From Amorphophallus konjac (Eukaryota; Streptophyta; Magnoliopsida; Alismatales; Araceae), in assembly GCA_022559845.1 (NCBI GenBank), contig CM040117.1, positions 17,198,856-17,262,855 on the forward strand: a stretch of 64,000 bases of DNA, in the 5' to 3' direction. The position numbers were made by a program, and so were the translations under genes. This document shows, in pieces, positions 45,159 through 55,027 of the stretch; within the stretch, counting starts at the first letter, position 1; the number at the start of each line of letters is the position of its first letter. The notes below the pieces were generated by a model. It ran no database searches. It was not told the origin of the DNA and was given only the letters and a program-made list of their open reading frames with translations.

Positions 45159-45837
45159 ATGTATCTTGATTTTTCTTTTTGTTCATGAGAGATATCACGT
45201 AATTGACAATCGAAGTTGAATTTATCAAGAATTATATTTCATTAATCTTTGCTTGAATGAGATGAGATTGCCATATTTGAATGATCTTGAGTTCCATAGT
45301 TTGAAAAGGCTAGAATGATGTGAGCAGACAGGGCTTCTGGAGTAAGAGACGGATATGCACTGGGCCGCCATAAGGAAATAACGGTCCTACGACAGGCCGT
45401 CATAATGAGAATAACAAGAGCCCTGTCTCTGAAGGATATGACGGATGGGTCTTGAGCCGTTATATTCAAGTAACGGTAGGTCTCAGACCGTTAAAGTGAT
45501 GGTTCAAAAAAGGAAGAAGGCCCATGCCTGAAGGGAAATAACGGTCAAAGATGGGCCCGTTATATGACTGTAACGGTCTGATGCTGGCGCGTTACACACT
45601 TTGAACCTGCATAGTTGTGAGCTTTTACTTTTGGTCTTGTCCCTGTATTCTGCACACACTCAAACATGAAACAAGTTAGATCTGCTCTTAGACTCAACCC
45701 CTTGCCTTGAAGCAAGTTAGATAACGACCGTTTCTTGATATTTGGTCAAGGGGTGGAGCCTTATTAAATAGGCGAAAACATAATGAAAATGCGATGCATG
45801 CTATGCATATGATGGTATTTTTGGGAGTTTTGGAAAA
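45159..45837. other. Non-coding DNA with six dyads
   Basis: Dyads start at 45347/45379, 45439/45471 and 45539/45571 (32 bp within pairs, 92-100 bp between pairs). The rest is AT-rich without a conserved frame. Confidence 0.7.
45347..45594. repeat. Three pairs of dyads downstream of antisense gene 2
   Basis: Examples are TAACGGTCCTACGACAGGCCGTCA at 45379 (written as two 10-12 nt halves around a central CGAC) and the unit at 45571 that ends GCGCGTTA. Most units are 24 nt; the unit at 45471 is 23 nt. Confidence 0.9.
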
Positions 45838-46222
45838 TATTTAATGTTTTTTTTTGGATTTTTGAAAATATTTGTTTTGTTTTGGATTTTTGAAAATATT
45901 TGATGTTTTGGATTTTGAAAGATATTTGATGTTTTTAGATTTTGAAAATATTTGATGTTTGTTGGATTTTGAAAGACATTTGATGTTTGTTGGATTTTGA
46001 AAGATATTTGATATTTTTGGATTTTGAAAATATTTGATGTTTTTGGATTTTGAAAAATATTTGATGTTTTTGGATTTTGAAAGATATTTGATGTTTTTTG
46101 ATTTTGAAAATATTTGATGTTTGTTGGATTTTGAAAGATATTTGATGTTTTTTGGATTTTGAAAATATTTGATGTTTGTTGGATTTTGAAAGATATTTGA
46201 TGTTTTTGGATTTTGAAAAACC
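45838..46222. repeat. ~28-bp AT-rich tandem repeat, about 13 units
   Basis: The recurring unit is close to TTTGATGTTTTTGGATTTTGAAAGATA with small length changes. Long minus-strand open frames here (Lys/Asn/Ile/Phe-rich) are repeat artefacts. Tat elements commonly carry tandem repeats in this region. Confidence 0.93.
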
Positions 46223-46970
46223 AGTGCCTCTCTAGCAACACGAGACCTTCCTTGTTTTAGGTTGAGTCTCGAGACCGGCGTGCAACATTGTGACAACCCC
46301 TGGCCGAGACCTAATCATTGTGACGGTGTTTTTACCAACGCCATACCTAGGGTACTCATCTCAGTCCTAAAAGGAAAAAAAAGATCATGGGGGTAAGCTT
46401 AGGCCAGATATGGGAGTTTTTAGAACTTGATTCCCTCACCGTACAACCCTATTAGAGATTTGGTCTGTTGTGCCGGGGCTTTTATGTCCGTCATCGAACC
46501 CTTGTCCACTTAGGCATGCATGCGACCGGGCTCATAACGTCCCGCGGGGAACTGTACTGCCACTCTTGTCATGCCTAGTTTTCTTTTTCCTTTGGAGCTT
46601 TGAAAATTCATTCACAGACTTTGAGATGATGCTTTTGATTTTGTTGTAAAGAGCACTCCTTTTCTTTTCTTTTCCTTTCTTCCTTGTGGCGTCAGGTCAT
46701 AACGGACTTGCCCCTATTTGAGACCTTTTCTCGTTAGGGAGTTTGGATTGGTTGTCTCCTCCTTATTTACTCCTTGCCCCTGGATTCAGCCGAAGAATGA
46801 AGCGGACAGGGACTTTGACTTTCCCCTAAAGCATGGCCGAGGAAAACGGTGTCTTCTAAGCAAGGAACCCGACCAGGGATGCCGTGTAGTGTGTGATTGC
46901 CTTACTCGGGACCCTCTTTTCGAAGATAGGGAGGAAGTTCTTATTACCGGAGAAGCACATGGTTTAGATT
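46223..46970 (-). other. Tat-B region between tandem repeat and integrase
   Basis: This is the 3' UTR of gag-pol on the minus strand. It has short unrelated open frames only and no domain. Confidence 0.55.
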
Positions 46971-48089
46971 TTAAGGAAAGAAACGCTTAAGATACAACCC
47001 ATTCCACGGGTGAGAGAGCTCCTCACCTTCCGCGTTTACTAAACGATAAGCATTTCCTGGATAAGCCTCCTTTACTACAAACGGCCCTTCCCAGTTAGGT
47101 TGCAACTTGGACCTAGGACCTGCAGACCGAATGAATTTGCGTTTCAAAACCATTTCACCCTTACAAAATTTTCGTTCGATTACCTTCTTTTGAAAATAAC
47201 GCGAAACCCTCTTTTGATAAACGGATACGTGATCGGCCGCGTTCATCCTCTTCTCATCTAAGAGTTCTAGCTGGACTAGCAACGCCTCTCGACGTTCATC
47301 GAGATTAAGTTCCTTATCGAGCTGCACTCTAAGGGAAGGGATTAAGATCTCGTATGGGAGCACCGCCTCCATCCCGTAAGTTAAAGAGTAGGGAGTTTGT
47401 CCCGTAGGGGTGCGGACGGAGGTGCGGTAAGCCCACAGAGCTTCCACCAATCTTTCAGGCCAATCAGAAGATTTATGTGCTTCGCATGTTTTCTTAATGA
47501 TTTTAAGAAGGGTTTTATTAGTGGCCTCGACTTGACCGTTGCCTTGAGGGTAATATGGAGACGAATGATGCAGTGCAATATTGAACTTCTTACATAGGTC
47601 CTTAAGCTCTTGGGAGACGAACTGGGGTCCGTTGTCGGTGATGATGCTGCTTGGCACTCCGAACCGCGAGATGATATTCTTCATGATAAAGCGGCACACC
47701 GTTGTAGCTTTGATCTCTGCGTACGCCTCGGCTTCGGCCCATTTGGTGAAGTACTCAGTAGCGGTGAGGATGAAGGATTTCTGCTTGATCTGAGAATTAG
47801 GATCACCGAGCGGGCCGACAACGTCGAAAGCCCACATAGAGAATGGCCAAGGAGCAGTCATAGGATGGAGGGACGAAGCTGGAGAGTGAATTTTATCAGC
47901 ATGGAGTTGGCATTTAAGACACCTCCGGACATAGAGGGAGCAATCTTCCTCTAGAGTGGGCCAATAGTAGCCCTGCCTAAGGATCTTCTTCGCTAGAGCC
48001 TGGCCATTGACATGACCTCCACACTCACTAGAATGGGCCGCTTCAGCCACTTTCCAAGCTTCTACATCATCCAAGCATCTCATGAGCAT
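46971..48089 (-). pseudogene. Tat-B integrase
   Basis: This frame of 372 codons is intact. The HHCC zinc module (HSSECGGHVNG...CLKCQ), catalytic Asp in MWAFDVVGP, Asp in IITDNGPQF, Glu in NGQVEATNK, and the C-terminal PNWEGPFVVKEAYPGNAYRL segment are all present. The same frame extends upstream past 48089 (AIRRAAARYTIIAGELYRR), so 48089 is simply the first internal Met. It would insert cDNA into chromosomes. It is the best-preserved polymerase-side domain here, but upstream frameshifts prevent a continuous polyprotein. Confidence 0.93.
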
Positions 48090-48293
48090 TCCATTAGTAG
48101 CGCGCCTATACAGTTCTCCTGCAATGATAGTGTACCTTGCGGCGGCTCTTCTTATTGCTTTACGCTGCTCGGCCTTTGCCCTGGGAATGACCCTTCTTTA
48201 CAAAACAATTCGATTTCATGATACCAAGGCAATTCTTCTTCGTCCAGAATCTCCTCAAGTTCTGTTAATGAAACTTCCTTGAGATCTTCCTTC
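48090..48293 (-). pseudogene. Tat-B RNase H-integrase linker
   Basis: An acidic frame at 48152-48334 (EVSLTELEEILDEEELPWYHEI) matches the usual linker between second RNase H and integrase but is in a different frame from both neighbours, marking two small indels. Confidence 0.65.
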
Positions 48294-49412
48294 TCAACTC
48301 TCGCCTCTACAGATTTCTGAGGTTGATGAACCAAGGATCTTGAAGAGAAGGTGCGTCCAATCTCTGGATGACGATGGTCTCAGTACTACGACTGAGAGGA
48401 AAGATAAGGAAGAAGCAAGAGATGCCAAAGCATCAGCTAGAATGTTCAGAGAACGGGGAGTATGGATATAGATCAGCTTACGGAATCGCTTAGCAATGAG
48501 CGTGACCAAATCTTGATAAGGTTTGAGCTTGGGGTCACGAGTACGGTAAGTGGACAGAACTTGCCGTAGAACGAGCTGAGAGTCTCCTATGATGTTTAAA
48601 TAGCGCGCGCCTAGGAGATAGGCGTGCTTCAAGCCGGCTAGGAGAGCCTCATACTCAGCGATGTTGTTGGTGGCAGGAAATCGAAGTTGATAAGCGAAGG
48701 GGATGGTTACTCCCTCTGGAGTAAGCAAGACAGCACCGATCCCTTGGCCTTGGGAGTTGAGCGCACCATCGAAGTGCAGAGACCAAAAGGGATGATGAGA
48801 AAGGACAGAGAGATGCTCATCAGGGAAATCATCTTGAATAGAATCGGTACGAGGAATAGGGAGATGTGCAAGATGCTCAGCAATGGCATATCCTTTGACT
48901 GCCTTCTGAACGACAAAGGTGATGTCGAACTGAGAGAGGAAGCTCTGCCAGCGAGCTAACCTACTAGAAAGGATGGGTTTTTCTAAGAGATAACGGACCG
49001 GGTCCATTCTAGAGATCAACCTAACTGGGTGGGCGAGAAAGTAATGTTTAAGCTTCTGAGCTACCCATACTAAGGCGGCACAAGTCTTCTCCATAGCGGT
49101 GTACCTAGATTCAGCCGGATTAAACAACCGAGAAAGGTAGTACGCGGCCCGCTCTTTCCCTTCATCATCCACTTGTGCTAAAACCGCCCCTAGGGAGTCC
49201 TCAATGGCCGAGATGTATAGGATTAGGGGTTTCCCAGGGACAGGAGGTTGCAAAATCGGGGGATTGGACAGGTACTCTTTGAGGTCCTCATAGGCCTTCT
49301 GACAATCTGATTCCATTCGAACTTGACCCCGCCTTAAGCAATTCATAAACGGACGACACCTCTGAGAATGCTGAGATATAAATCTTCTAATGAATTGCAA
49401 TCTACCAATCAA
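48294..49412 (-). pseudogene. Tat-B dual RNase H region
   Basis: The first part is the gypsy-type RNase H (SLGAVLAQVDDEGKERAAYY, TAMEKTCAALVWVAQKLKHY). The second is the archaeal-type RNase H with WSLHFDGALN, NIAEYEALLAGLKHA, IIGDSQLVLRQVL and NILADALASLAS giving the complete Asp-Glu-Asp-Asp set. Both would digest RNA in hybrids. The frame overlaps RT by 4 nt in another phase (frameshift at about 49409-49412). Confidence 0.9.
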
Positions 49413-50173
49413 TCCTCGAAGTTCGTAATGTTCTTTGGCGGAGGCATGTCCATGACGGCCTGTGCTTTATTAGGATCAATCTGGATCCCCCGTTTGCTCA
49501 CTATGAACCCTAACAACTTCCCTGAGGAGACTCCGAACACACACTTCTTCGGATTCATCTTAAGCTTATACTCCCTGGCCCTCTGCAGCACTTTAGCCAG
49601 GATAGAGGGGTGCTCTTCTTTTGTTCTTGATTTCACCAAGATGTCATCCACGTAAGCCTCCATGTATATGTGCATCATGTCGTGGAAAATGGCCATCATC
49701 GCCCTTTGATAGGTGGCACCTGCGTTCTTCAACCCAAATGGCATAACCACATAACAATACGTGCCCCAGGGCGTGGTGAAGGAAGTTTTCTCTTGATCTT
49801 CCGGAGCGAGACGGATTTGATTGTAGCCCGAGTACCCATCCATAAATGACAGAGCTTCATACCCGGCAGTGTTATCCACTAGGACGTCTATATGAGGTAG
49901 CGGGAAATCATCTTTGGGACATGCTTTGTTTAGATCCCTGAAATCAATGCATATGTGCACTTTTCCATCCTTCTTGAGAACAGGGACTATGTTCACCACC
50001 CACTGGGGATATAAGACTACTCTGACGAACTTGGCCTTGTATAGCTTGTCGACCTCTTCTTTGATTCTCAAGGCCATGTGGGGGTGAAATCTTCTTGACC
50101 GTTGTTTCACAGGTGTTGCCCCTGGTTTAAGCACGAGTCGATGTTCCACTAAGGAGGGGTCAAGACCTGGCAT
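49409..50173 (-). pseudogene. Tat-B reverse transcriptase
   Basis: MPGLDPSLVEHRL marks the entry. CIDFRDLNKACPKDDFPLP, LSFMDGYSGYNQI, MPFGLKNAGATYQR and the active site AYVDDILVKS are all kept. The frame is open for 254 codons and breaks by frameshift at the connection to RNase H. Upstream the text continues (YSDSFAWSYED) in line with full-length RT. Confidence 0.93.
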
Positions 50174-51271
50174 GTCCTCATAAGACCAGGCGAAAGAATC
50201 GCTATACTCCTTAATACCTTAATTAGATCTCTTCTACCTGTGAAGGGAGATCAGCAGAAATAATGACGGGCCTTGGGTCTTCTTCTGTTCCCAAGTTGAT
50301 TTCTTTGTAGGTTCATCTACTGCCGTCGACGGCTAGTCGAATCTTTTTAGTCCTTGTGCATATAAGTCGGCAGTGTCATCTGCATTGCTGTCTTCATCTA
50401 TTGGATCCTTCTCATCCAAAACCTCATAGACGCCTAATCCGTCGTCGCTCCATTCCCCTTCTATTTCCTCTTCATCCTCAATCACGATTGTTGTAGCGAT
50501 GAATTCCGGACACTTCAAAAGAGCATGACACCGCTGAGCTATATCTTGCAAGAACCTATCAGGAACAGATCGGGATGGATGCGCAAGCGAGCGCGGTTCA
50601 GAATGGGAAGGGTTGGATGACCCAGAACAAGACCCTACTTCTCTAGACCTAACGGACTCTACTCCTCTAGACTCGACGGGCCCTAATCCTAACCTAGGGG
50701 ACAGAAGACCTAGTGGAAGGGGAGGAGCAGGGGACTCGTGCCCCCTAGGAGGAGGAGGATGGAGACAGGACAGCGTAATCTTCCACTGAAATCTCTATTT
50801 TAAATTTGACGTTTTTTTTGGAGATCAGTAGAGACTACATAGCAAGACGGAGGAGGTGGGAGCTGCATAGGGAACAGCTCTGGGAAGATGCAATCAAAGA
50901 AGGGATCAGAAGAAGAGAACCACATCTCGTGGAGCTGAGCATTGGGAGGAGGAGGAGTAAACATAGTGGATAGATCAATGCGTGGATACTTCCCGCCAGT
51001 ACAAGGAATGAATAGAATCTCCAGTGGATCAATAAAAGATGAATTTACCATGACAGGAGGAAGGCGGGGTACGAATTCCTTTTGTTGAAAGATAGATTGG
51101 AAGCGTGAGAGAGACCAAGAACAGACAACTGGAGAGCTCTCCTCCTTCTGTAGATTAACAATAAGCTGCTTCTTCGGCCTCCACTGCATAAGCCGAACTT
51201 CTTGTTGCTTCCTCTGAGATTCTTCCTCATAAAAGAGCCCCTGCAAGGCCTGACTGTAGTCGAGCATGTCA
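50174..51271 (-). pseudogene. Tat-B protease-RT linker, broken frames
   Basis: It contains a short acidic frame (50333-50551, EDEEEIEGEWSDDGLG) and a longer one (50800-51423) with Pro-rich blocks. I recognise no domain. The acidic segment before RT is common in Tat polyproteins. Confidence 0.5.
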
Positions 51272-51736
51272 TCATCTGACCCTCTTGGCAAGGGAGGCGG
51301 ACTGGCAATTGGACAAACTGTATTCCTTTCTTGTTGAACCGGCTTTGGAGCTAATGTGCCAGGCTGGAGAGGCCCTTTGACAAAATGCTGAACGATAATC
51401 CCAGGTGAGCGGCCCAGAATCACTTATCATAGATAATGCTGTCTCCTTGTAGCCGAGACCTCTCCTACCCATTTTCCTTCCCTTAGGTATAGGCTTAGTC
51501 ATCCCTTGCAGTTGCGCACCGAGGCCTCTCCCCGGTTGATAGCCCAGTTTCAATATGATGTTCCACCCCTTCGAATCTCGAATCTGCGGCTTCACTTTGA
51601 CGTTAACCGGAGTAGTGATGGGTTTAGGAGATGTGTAAGCCCAAGAAAAGTTCAAATCAAGCACTGATAGAACGGGTCGGCTGCTCGGCCAAAGTGTGGG
51701 AAGAACTTGCTCTGAAATAGCCTTTACTGACTGCAC
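51272..51736 (-). pseudogene. Tat-B G-patch-like segment after protease
   Basis: The frame contains GWNIILKLGYQPGRGLGAQ followed by LQGMTKPIP, which fits the G-patch consensus (hydrophobic, G, aromatic, G-x-GLG, then a distal G). G-patches bind RNA or RNA helicases. A G-patch C-terminal to protease is known in betaretroviruses, where it helps reverse transcription; the position here is the same. A second open frame overlaps its 3' end, so an indel lies near 51272-51420. Confidence 0.72.
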
Positions 51737-52383
51737 TGTGGATAAGCTCTTAACTTTGACGACCCTCCTTGAAAGGGGAACTTAATGCACTGATGTGCGG
51801 TGGAGGGCACGGCGCCGAGTGTGTTAATCCAGGGACGACCCAAGATAGCCTTGAACATAGGGTCGATATCAAGAACATAGAATTCCACGGCCATAGTAAG
51901 GGGCCCGAGCTCTGCCTGAATGGTGAATACCCCGTGACATGCCCGCCTTGAGTTGTCATATGCCGCTATAGTGGTGGGGGTAGGCCGCAGTAACTCTTCA
52001 GATATGTTGCATGCCCGGAGGGTGCTGAGTGGGCAAACATTAATTGAGGCCCCTGTGTCAACCAGTGCTGCCTCAATGTCGACTTTGTTCAGAGTAATTG
52101 TTATGCAGAGCGGCATTTGCCGAGCCCCCGGAGGTGCAAGCTCGGTTTCAGAGAACGTGATTGCCGGCCCTTTGGAGATGGTTGCCAGTGCCATCGGTAG
52201 GCTATCAACTGCCATGTCTTCGCTAACCATTACCTTCTGTAGGAAATCCCTCAGTGCATCTTGATGAAGGGTAGACCTTTTGATCAGCTCCAGCACAGAT
52301 ATTTTGGCGGGCACTCGATCCAGATGATGCAGCAAGTCATATTGAGTACCCGGCAAAGGTCCAGTTTCTTCTTGCTCGGCCAC
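51724..52383 (-). pseudogene. Tat-B protease
   Basis: HLDRVPAKISVLELIKRS is the typical Tat pre-protease block. The aspartic protease follows with active site ALVDTGASINVCP (D-T-G intact), flap-region GVFTIQAELG and LGRPWINTLGAVPSTAHQCIKF. It would cleave the polyprotein. A frameshift at about 52384-52400 separates it from gag. Confidence 0.9.
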
Positions 52384-54982
52384 CGGCTGAGAGGACTGGG
52401 GATTAGAAGTAACGTAATTCGATGGAACATCTTCTCGCTCCTCAAAGCACAGCTTGCTGCAGCATCTGAAGATAGTATGATGGGCCCTACGGGATGGGTG
52501 AATGGAACTGGTGGTGCGGGGGAGGCGGTTTGGTGGAGCGTAGGGTTGGTGAGTTTAATGGGTGGTGCGCGGATGATGGATGAAGGATTGGTGGAAGGCA
52601 GGGTGGTGCTGGATGTAGATGCGGGTGGAGGGAAGGCTAGCGGATGTTTGAGAGTGGGCGAAGGATTAGGTGGTGGTGTGATGATGGCGAGGGGAGTAAG
52701 TGTTGGAGGGTATGATGGGATGGAGAGCGGTAGAGGGTTTGCTGGAGCAGGTGTGGATGGTAGGACGAGCGGAGAGGGTGTTGGTTGTGTAGGGAGGATG
52801 AAGGAAGGGTTGCGGGGGTTGTGGTGGAAGGCCATTACTTGCGGTGTGGCGCCATCATCATCAAAAGACCACCCGGCGTTGGGGGCCGGTGGTTGAACCA
52901 CGTTTACTTGTGCTGGTGCCGGCGGCTGCTGCTGAGGAGCGGGTGGATGATTCGGCATCGGGTTCTGATGGATGCCCAGGTCTTGTACTTGCTGCGGTTG
53001 CTGCTGTTGTGGTGGTTGCTGCGGCTGTGGTGCTTGATGCTGCTACACTTGCTGCCCCTGCGGCTGCCTTCTTTTTTCTTTAATCTCAACAATGGCCCTA
53101 TGCATTTCGGCCCAGTCGATCCTCTGCCCCTCATGTAGGTCATACACAAGATCTCGGAACTGAAAACATCCTTCTATGGTATGGCCTGGCTGCCGGTGGA
53201 ACATACAATACTTAGTCTGATCGACTGCCGGGTTCCAAACAGGCCGTTCCGGAGGAAGTTGGATTGCATTCACTGACATGAGTGCCGAGAAGATATCCGT
53301 AAGTGTCTCGGGCAATGGAGGATACTGGGCTCTCCTGGGTGCCGGGCGCTTGCTATTAGGGTTGTTGTTGTTGTAGCCGTTGGGTGGAGGGACGTTATGG
53401 TATTGCGATGGTGGCGGTGGTTGTTGCGGTGCGGCGAAGGTGTTTTGAGGAATGGTGAAGGCGGGTGGAGGGTTTTGTGGAGTGACTTGGAAGTTTTGCG
53501 GAGCGGCGTTTTGTGAATTGCGGGGGTTTTGGTTGTAGCGGAAAGGCGCGGCCTGAAATGGAAAAGCAACGGCTTGTACTTGCTCGTTTGTTTGGACTCC
53601 CTCGGTAACCGGCCCTTGTGGTTTCTTGTGGTACTTGGGCTTTTGGTTTTCGAAGAGGGAATGGATAGGGGAGTCCTTGAATTGAGTCTGGATGAAGCGC
53701 ACCCGGCTATAGAGTTGATGCATGTTGGCTATGTCATTCATCGCCAGGATGTTGCGAAAGGTCGGGGTGGCATTGGAAATCAGCAGTTTGACCTTCTCTT
53801 CCTCCGGAATATGGCCAGGCACCCTGGCGGCCATCTGCCTCCACTTGTCTGCATAGGTGGTGAACTCTTCTTCCGGTTTCATTTTTTTGGCTACTAGGTC
53901 TGTAAATGAATATTCTGGTCCAACCCTGTCTTGAAACCGCTGAATGAATTTGTCCTTAACTACCTTGAAACTTTCGGCCTCTTCCAGTGGCAGAGAATAA
54001 AACCATTCCAGAGCAACTCCATCCAAGGATCGGCGGAATAAGTACGCCATGAGGCGATCGTCATATTGGAACTGCGCCGATTCATATAGAAAATCCCTCA
54101 CGTGGATAAAGGGATTGCTGTTCCCATCGTACTTGCGATAGTTGGGGAGCTCTGATTGCGGAGGGAACCGAATGTTCTGAAAGCTCGGAATAGGAATATC
54201 GGCCAAGGATTGTGGGCCAACCCTTTTCTGGAGGAAGTCGAGTTGTTGCTGCATGGCGGCCCACTTGTCAAGCAAGTCCTGCTCTTGGGAGAGAGCAGGG
54301 GTAGTGAAGGACGCCGATTGTTTTTGAGGAGCGGATGGAATGACTGTAGCAGAAGGGGGAGGCCCATAGGCATGAGTAGAAGGATAGACAGTGGAAATAG
54401 GGGGCCCGTAAGAAGGATATTGGGCCTGAGATATACCCAGATGGGAGTGAGTTTGGGCCACCCCTTGCTGAGGGTGTAAGAAATCAGAAGGGTTCATGAG
54501 AAGCTGTGAAGCCACTGAACCAAAATTGTGATGATCCACCTGGACAAAAGAAGGGATAGGCGATTTCTCTTTATCAAAAGACTGATGGGCTGAATTGGAA
54601 GATTGGCCCATCTCCATGCCTGCGAAAGTGATGGTCCGGGGTTGGACCGGAGTGAGATCAATCGGAGTGGGCTGAACGGGCGGCCCAATATTGGAAGGAT
54701 TAGATTGACCTTGGATAGTGGCAGAGGGAGAAGTATTGGACCCTTGCATAGCTTGATATAAAACTTAGAGTTGGGTCGGATCCAATTGGGCCATCATATG
54801 AAGGACGGAGCCCGCGGAAGGCGTAGAGAGAGAAGGGGTAACTTGACTTCCTTCCATAGAGGTGGAGGATGGGAGGGGGCAGTCCCCTCTCCAGAGGAAA
54901 ATGTAATAACCCTAGGGGGGTTTTCAAGGAGCCCTTGAGGAAGAGAGTCCTCTTGGGAGCGAGGAGGATTGAAAGATGCCAT
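52384..54982 (-). pseudogene. Tat-B gag
   Basis: The probable start is ATG at 54980-54982 (MASFNPPRSQEDS); a frameshift near 54850 leads to the main frame, whose own ATG is 54855-54857. Nonsense codons lie at about 54767 and at 53043-53045. The Retrotrans_gag core (NPFIHVRDFLYESAQFQ, VALEWFYSLPLEEAESF, YADKWRQMAARVPG) is followed by a Gln/Pro/Asn-rich stretch, one Cys-His module (LTDIFSALM...KYCMFHRQPGHTIEGC) and a second Pro/Gln-rich tail running to about 52400. The tail makes long shadow frames on the other strand. Confidence 0.88.
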
Positions 54983-55027
54983 GGTGGATTCGAAGAGGGG
55001 ATTGGAATAGAACGTGAAGGAGGGAGT

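Larger units (their letters stand above)
36757..55027 (-). mobile_element. Tat-B, Tat-lineage Ty3/gypsy element with antisense genes (5' end outside window)
   Basis: Minus-strand gag (54982-52384), protease, G-patch linker, RT, two RNase H domains and integrase (46971) are followed by 8.5 kb of extra DNA holding two plus-strand genes, then the polypurine tract and 3' LTR. Dual RNase H, the CxxH Gag motif and antisense additional ORFs resembling plant mobile domain proteins are all reported Tat-lineage traits. Copia-2 inserted at 55028, just upstream of the gag start, so the leader and 5' LTR are outside the window. Confidence 0.9.

Noticed and set aside
37177..45594. 24-nt unit length as evidence that the dyads are siRNA precursors
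   Set aside because: The arms are only about 5-8 nt and far too short for Dicer substrates; the match to 24-nt siRNA length is probably coincidence.
45801..46296. Asn/Ile/Lys/Phe-rich minus-strand proteins
   Set aside because: Pure translation of the 28-bp tandem repeat.
46718..46990. Plus-strand 90-residue frame beside Tat-B integrase
   Set aside because: No recognisable domain. It overlaps the pol end and nothing nearby suggests a gene.
52261..53138. Gly/Val-rich plus-strand frames opposite the Pro/Gln-rich Gag tail
   Set aside because: Shadow of low-complexity Gag codons; the minus strand has the conserved Gag context.
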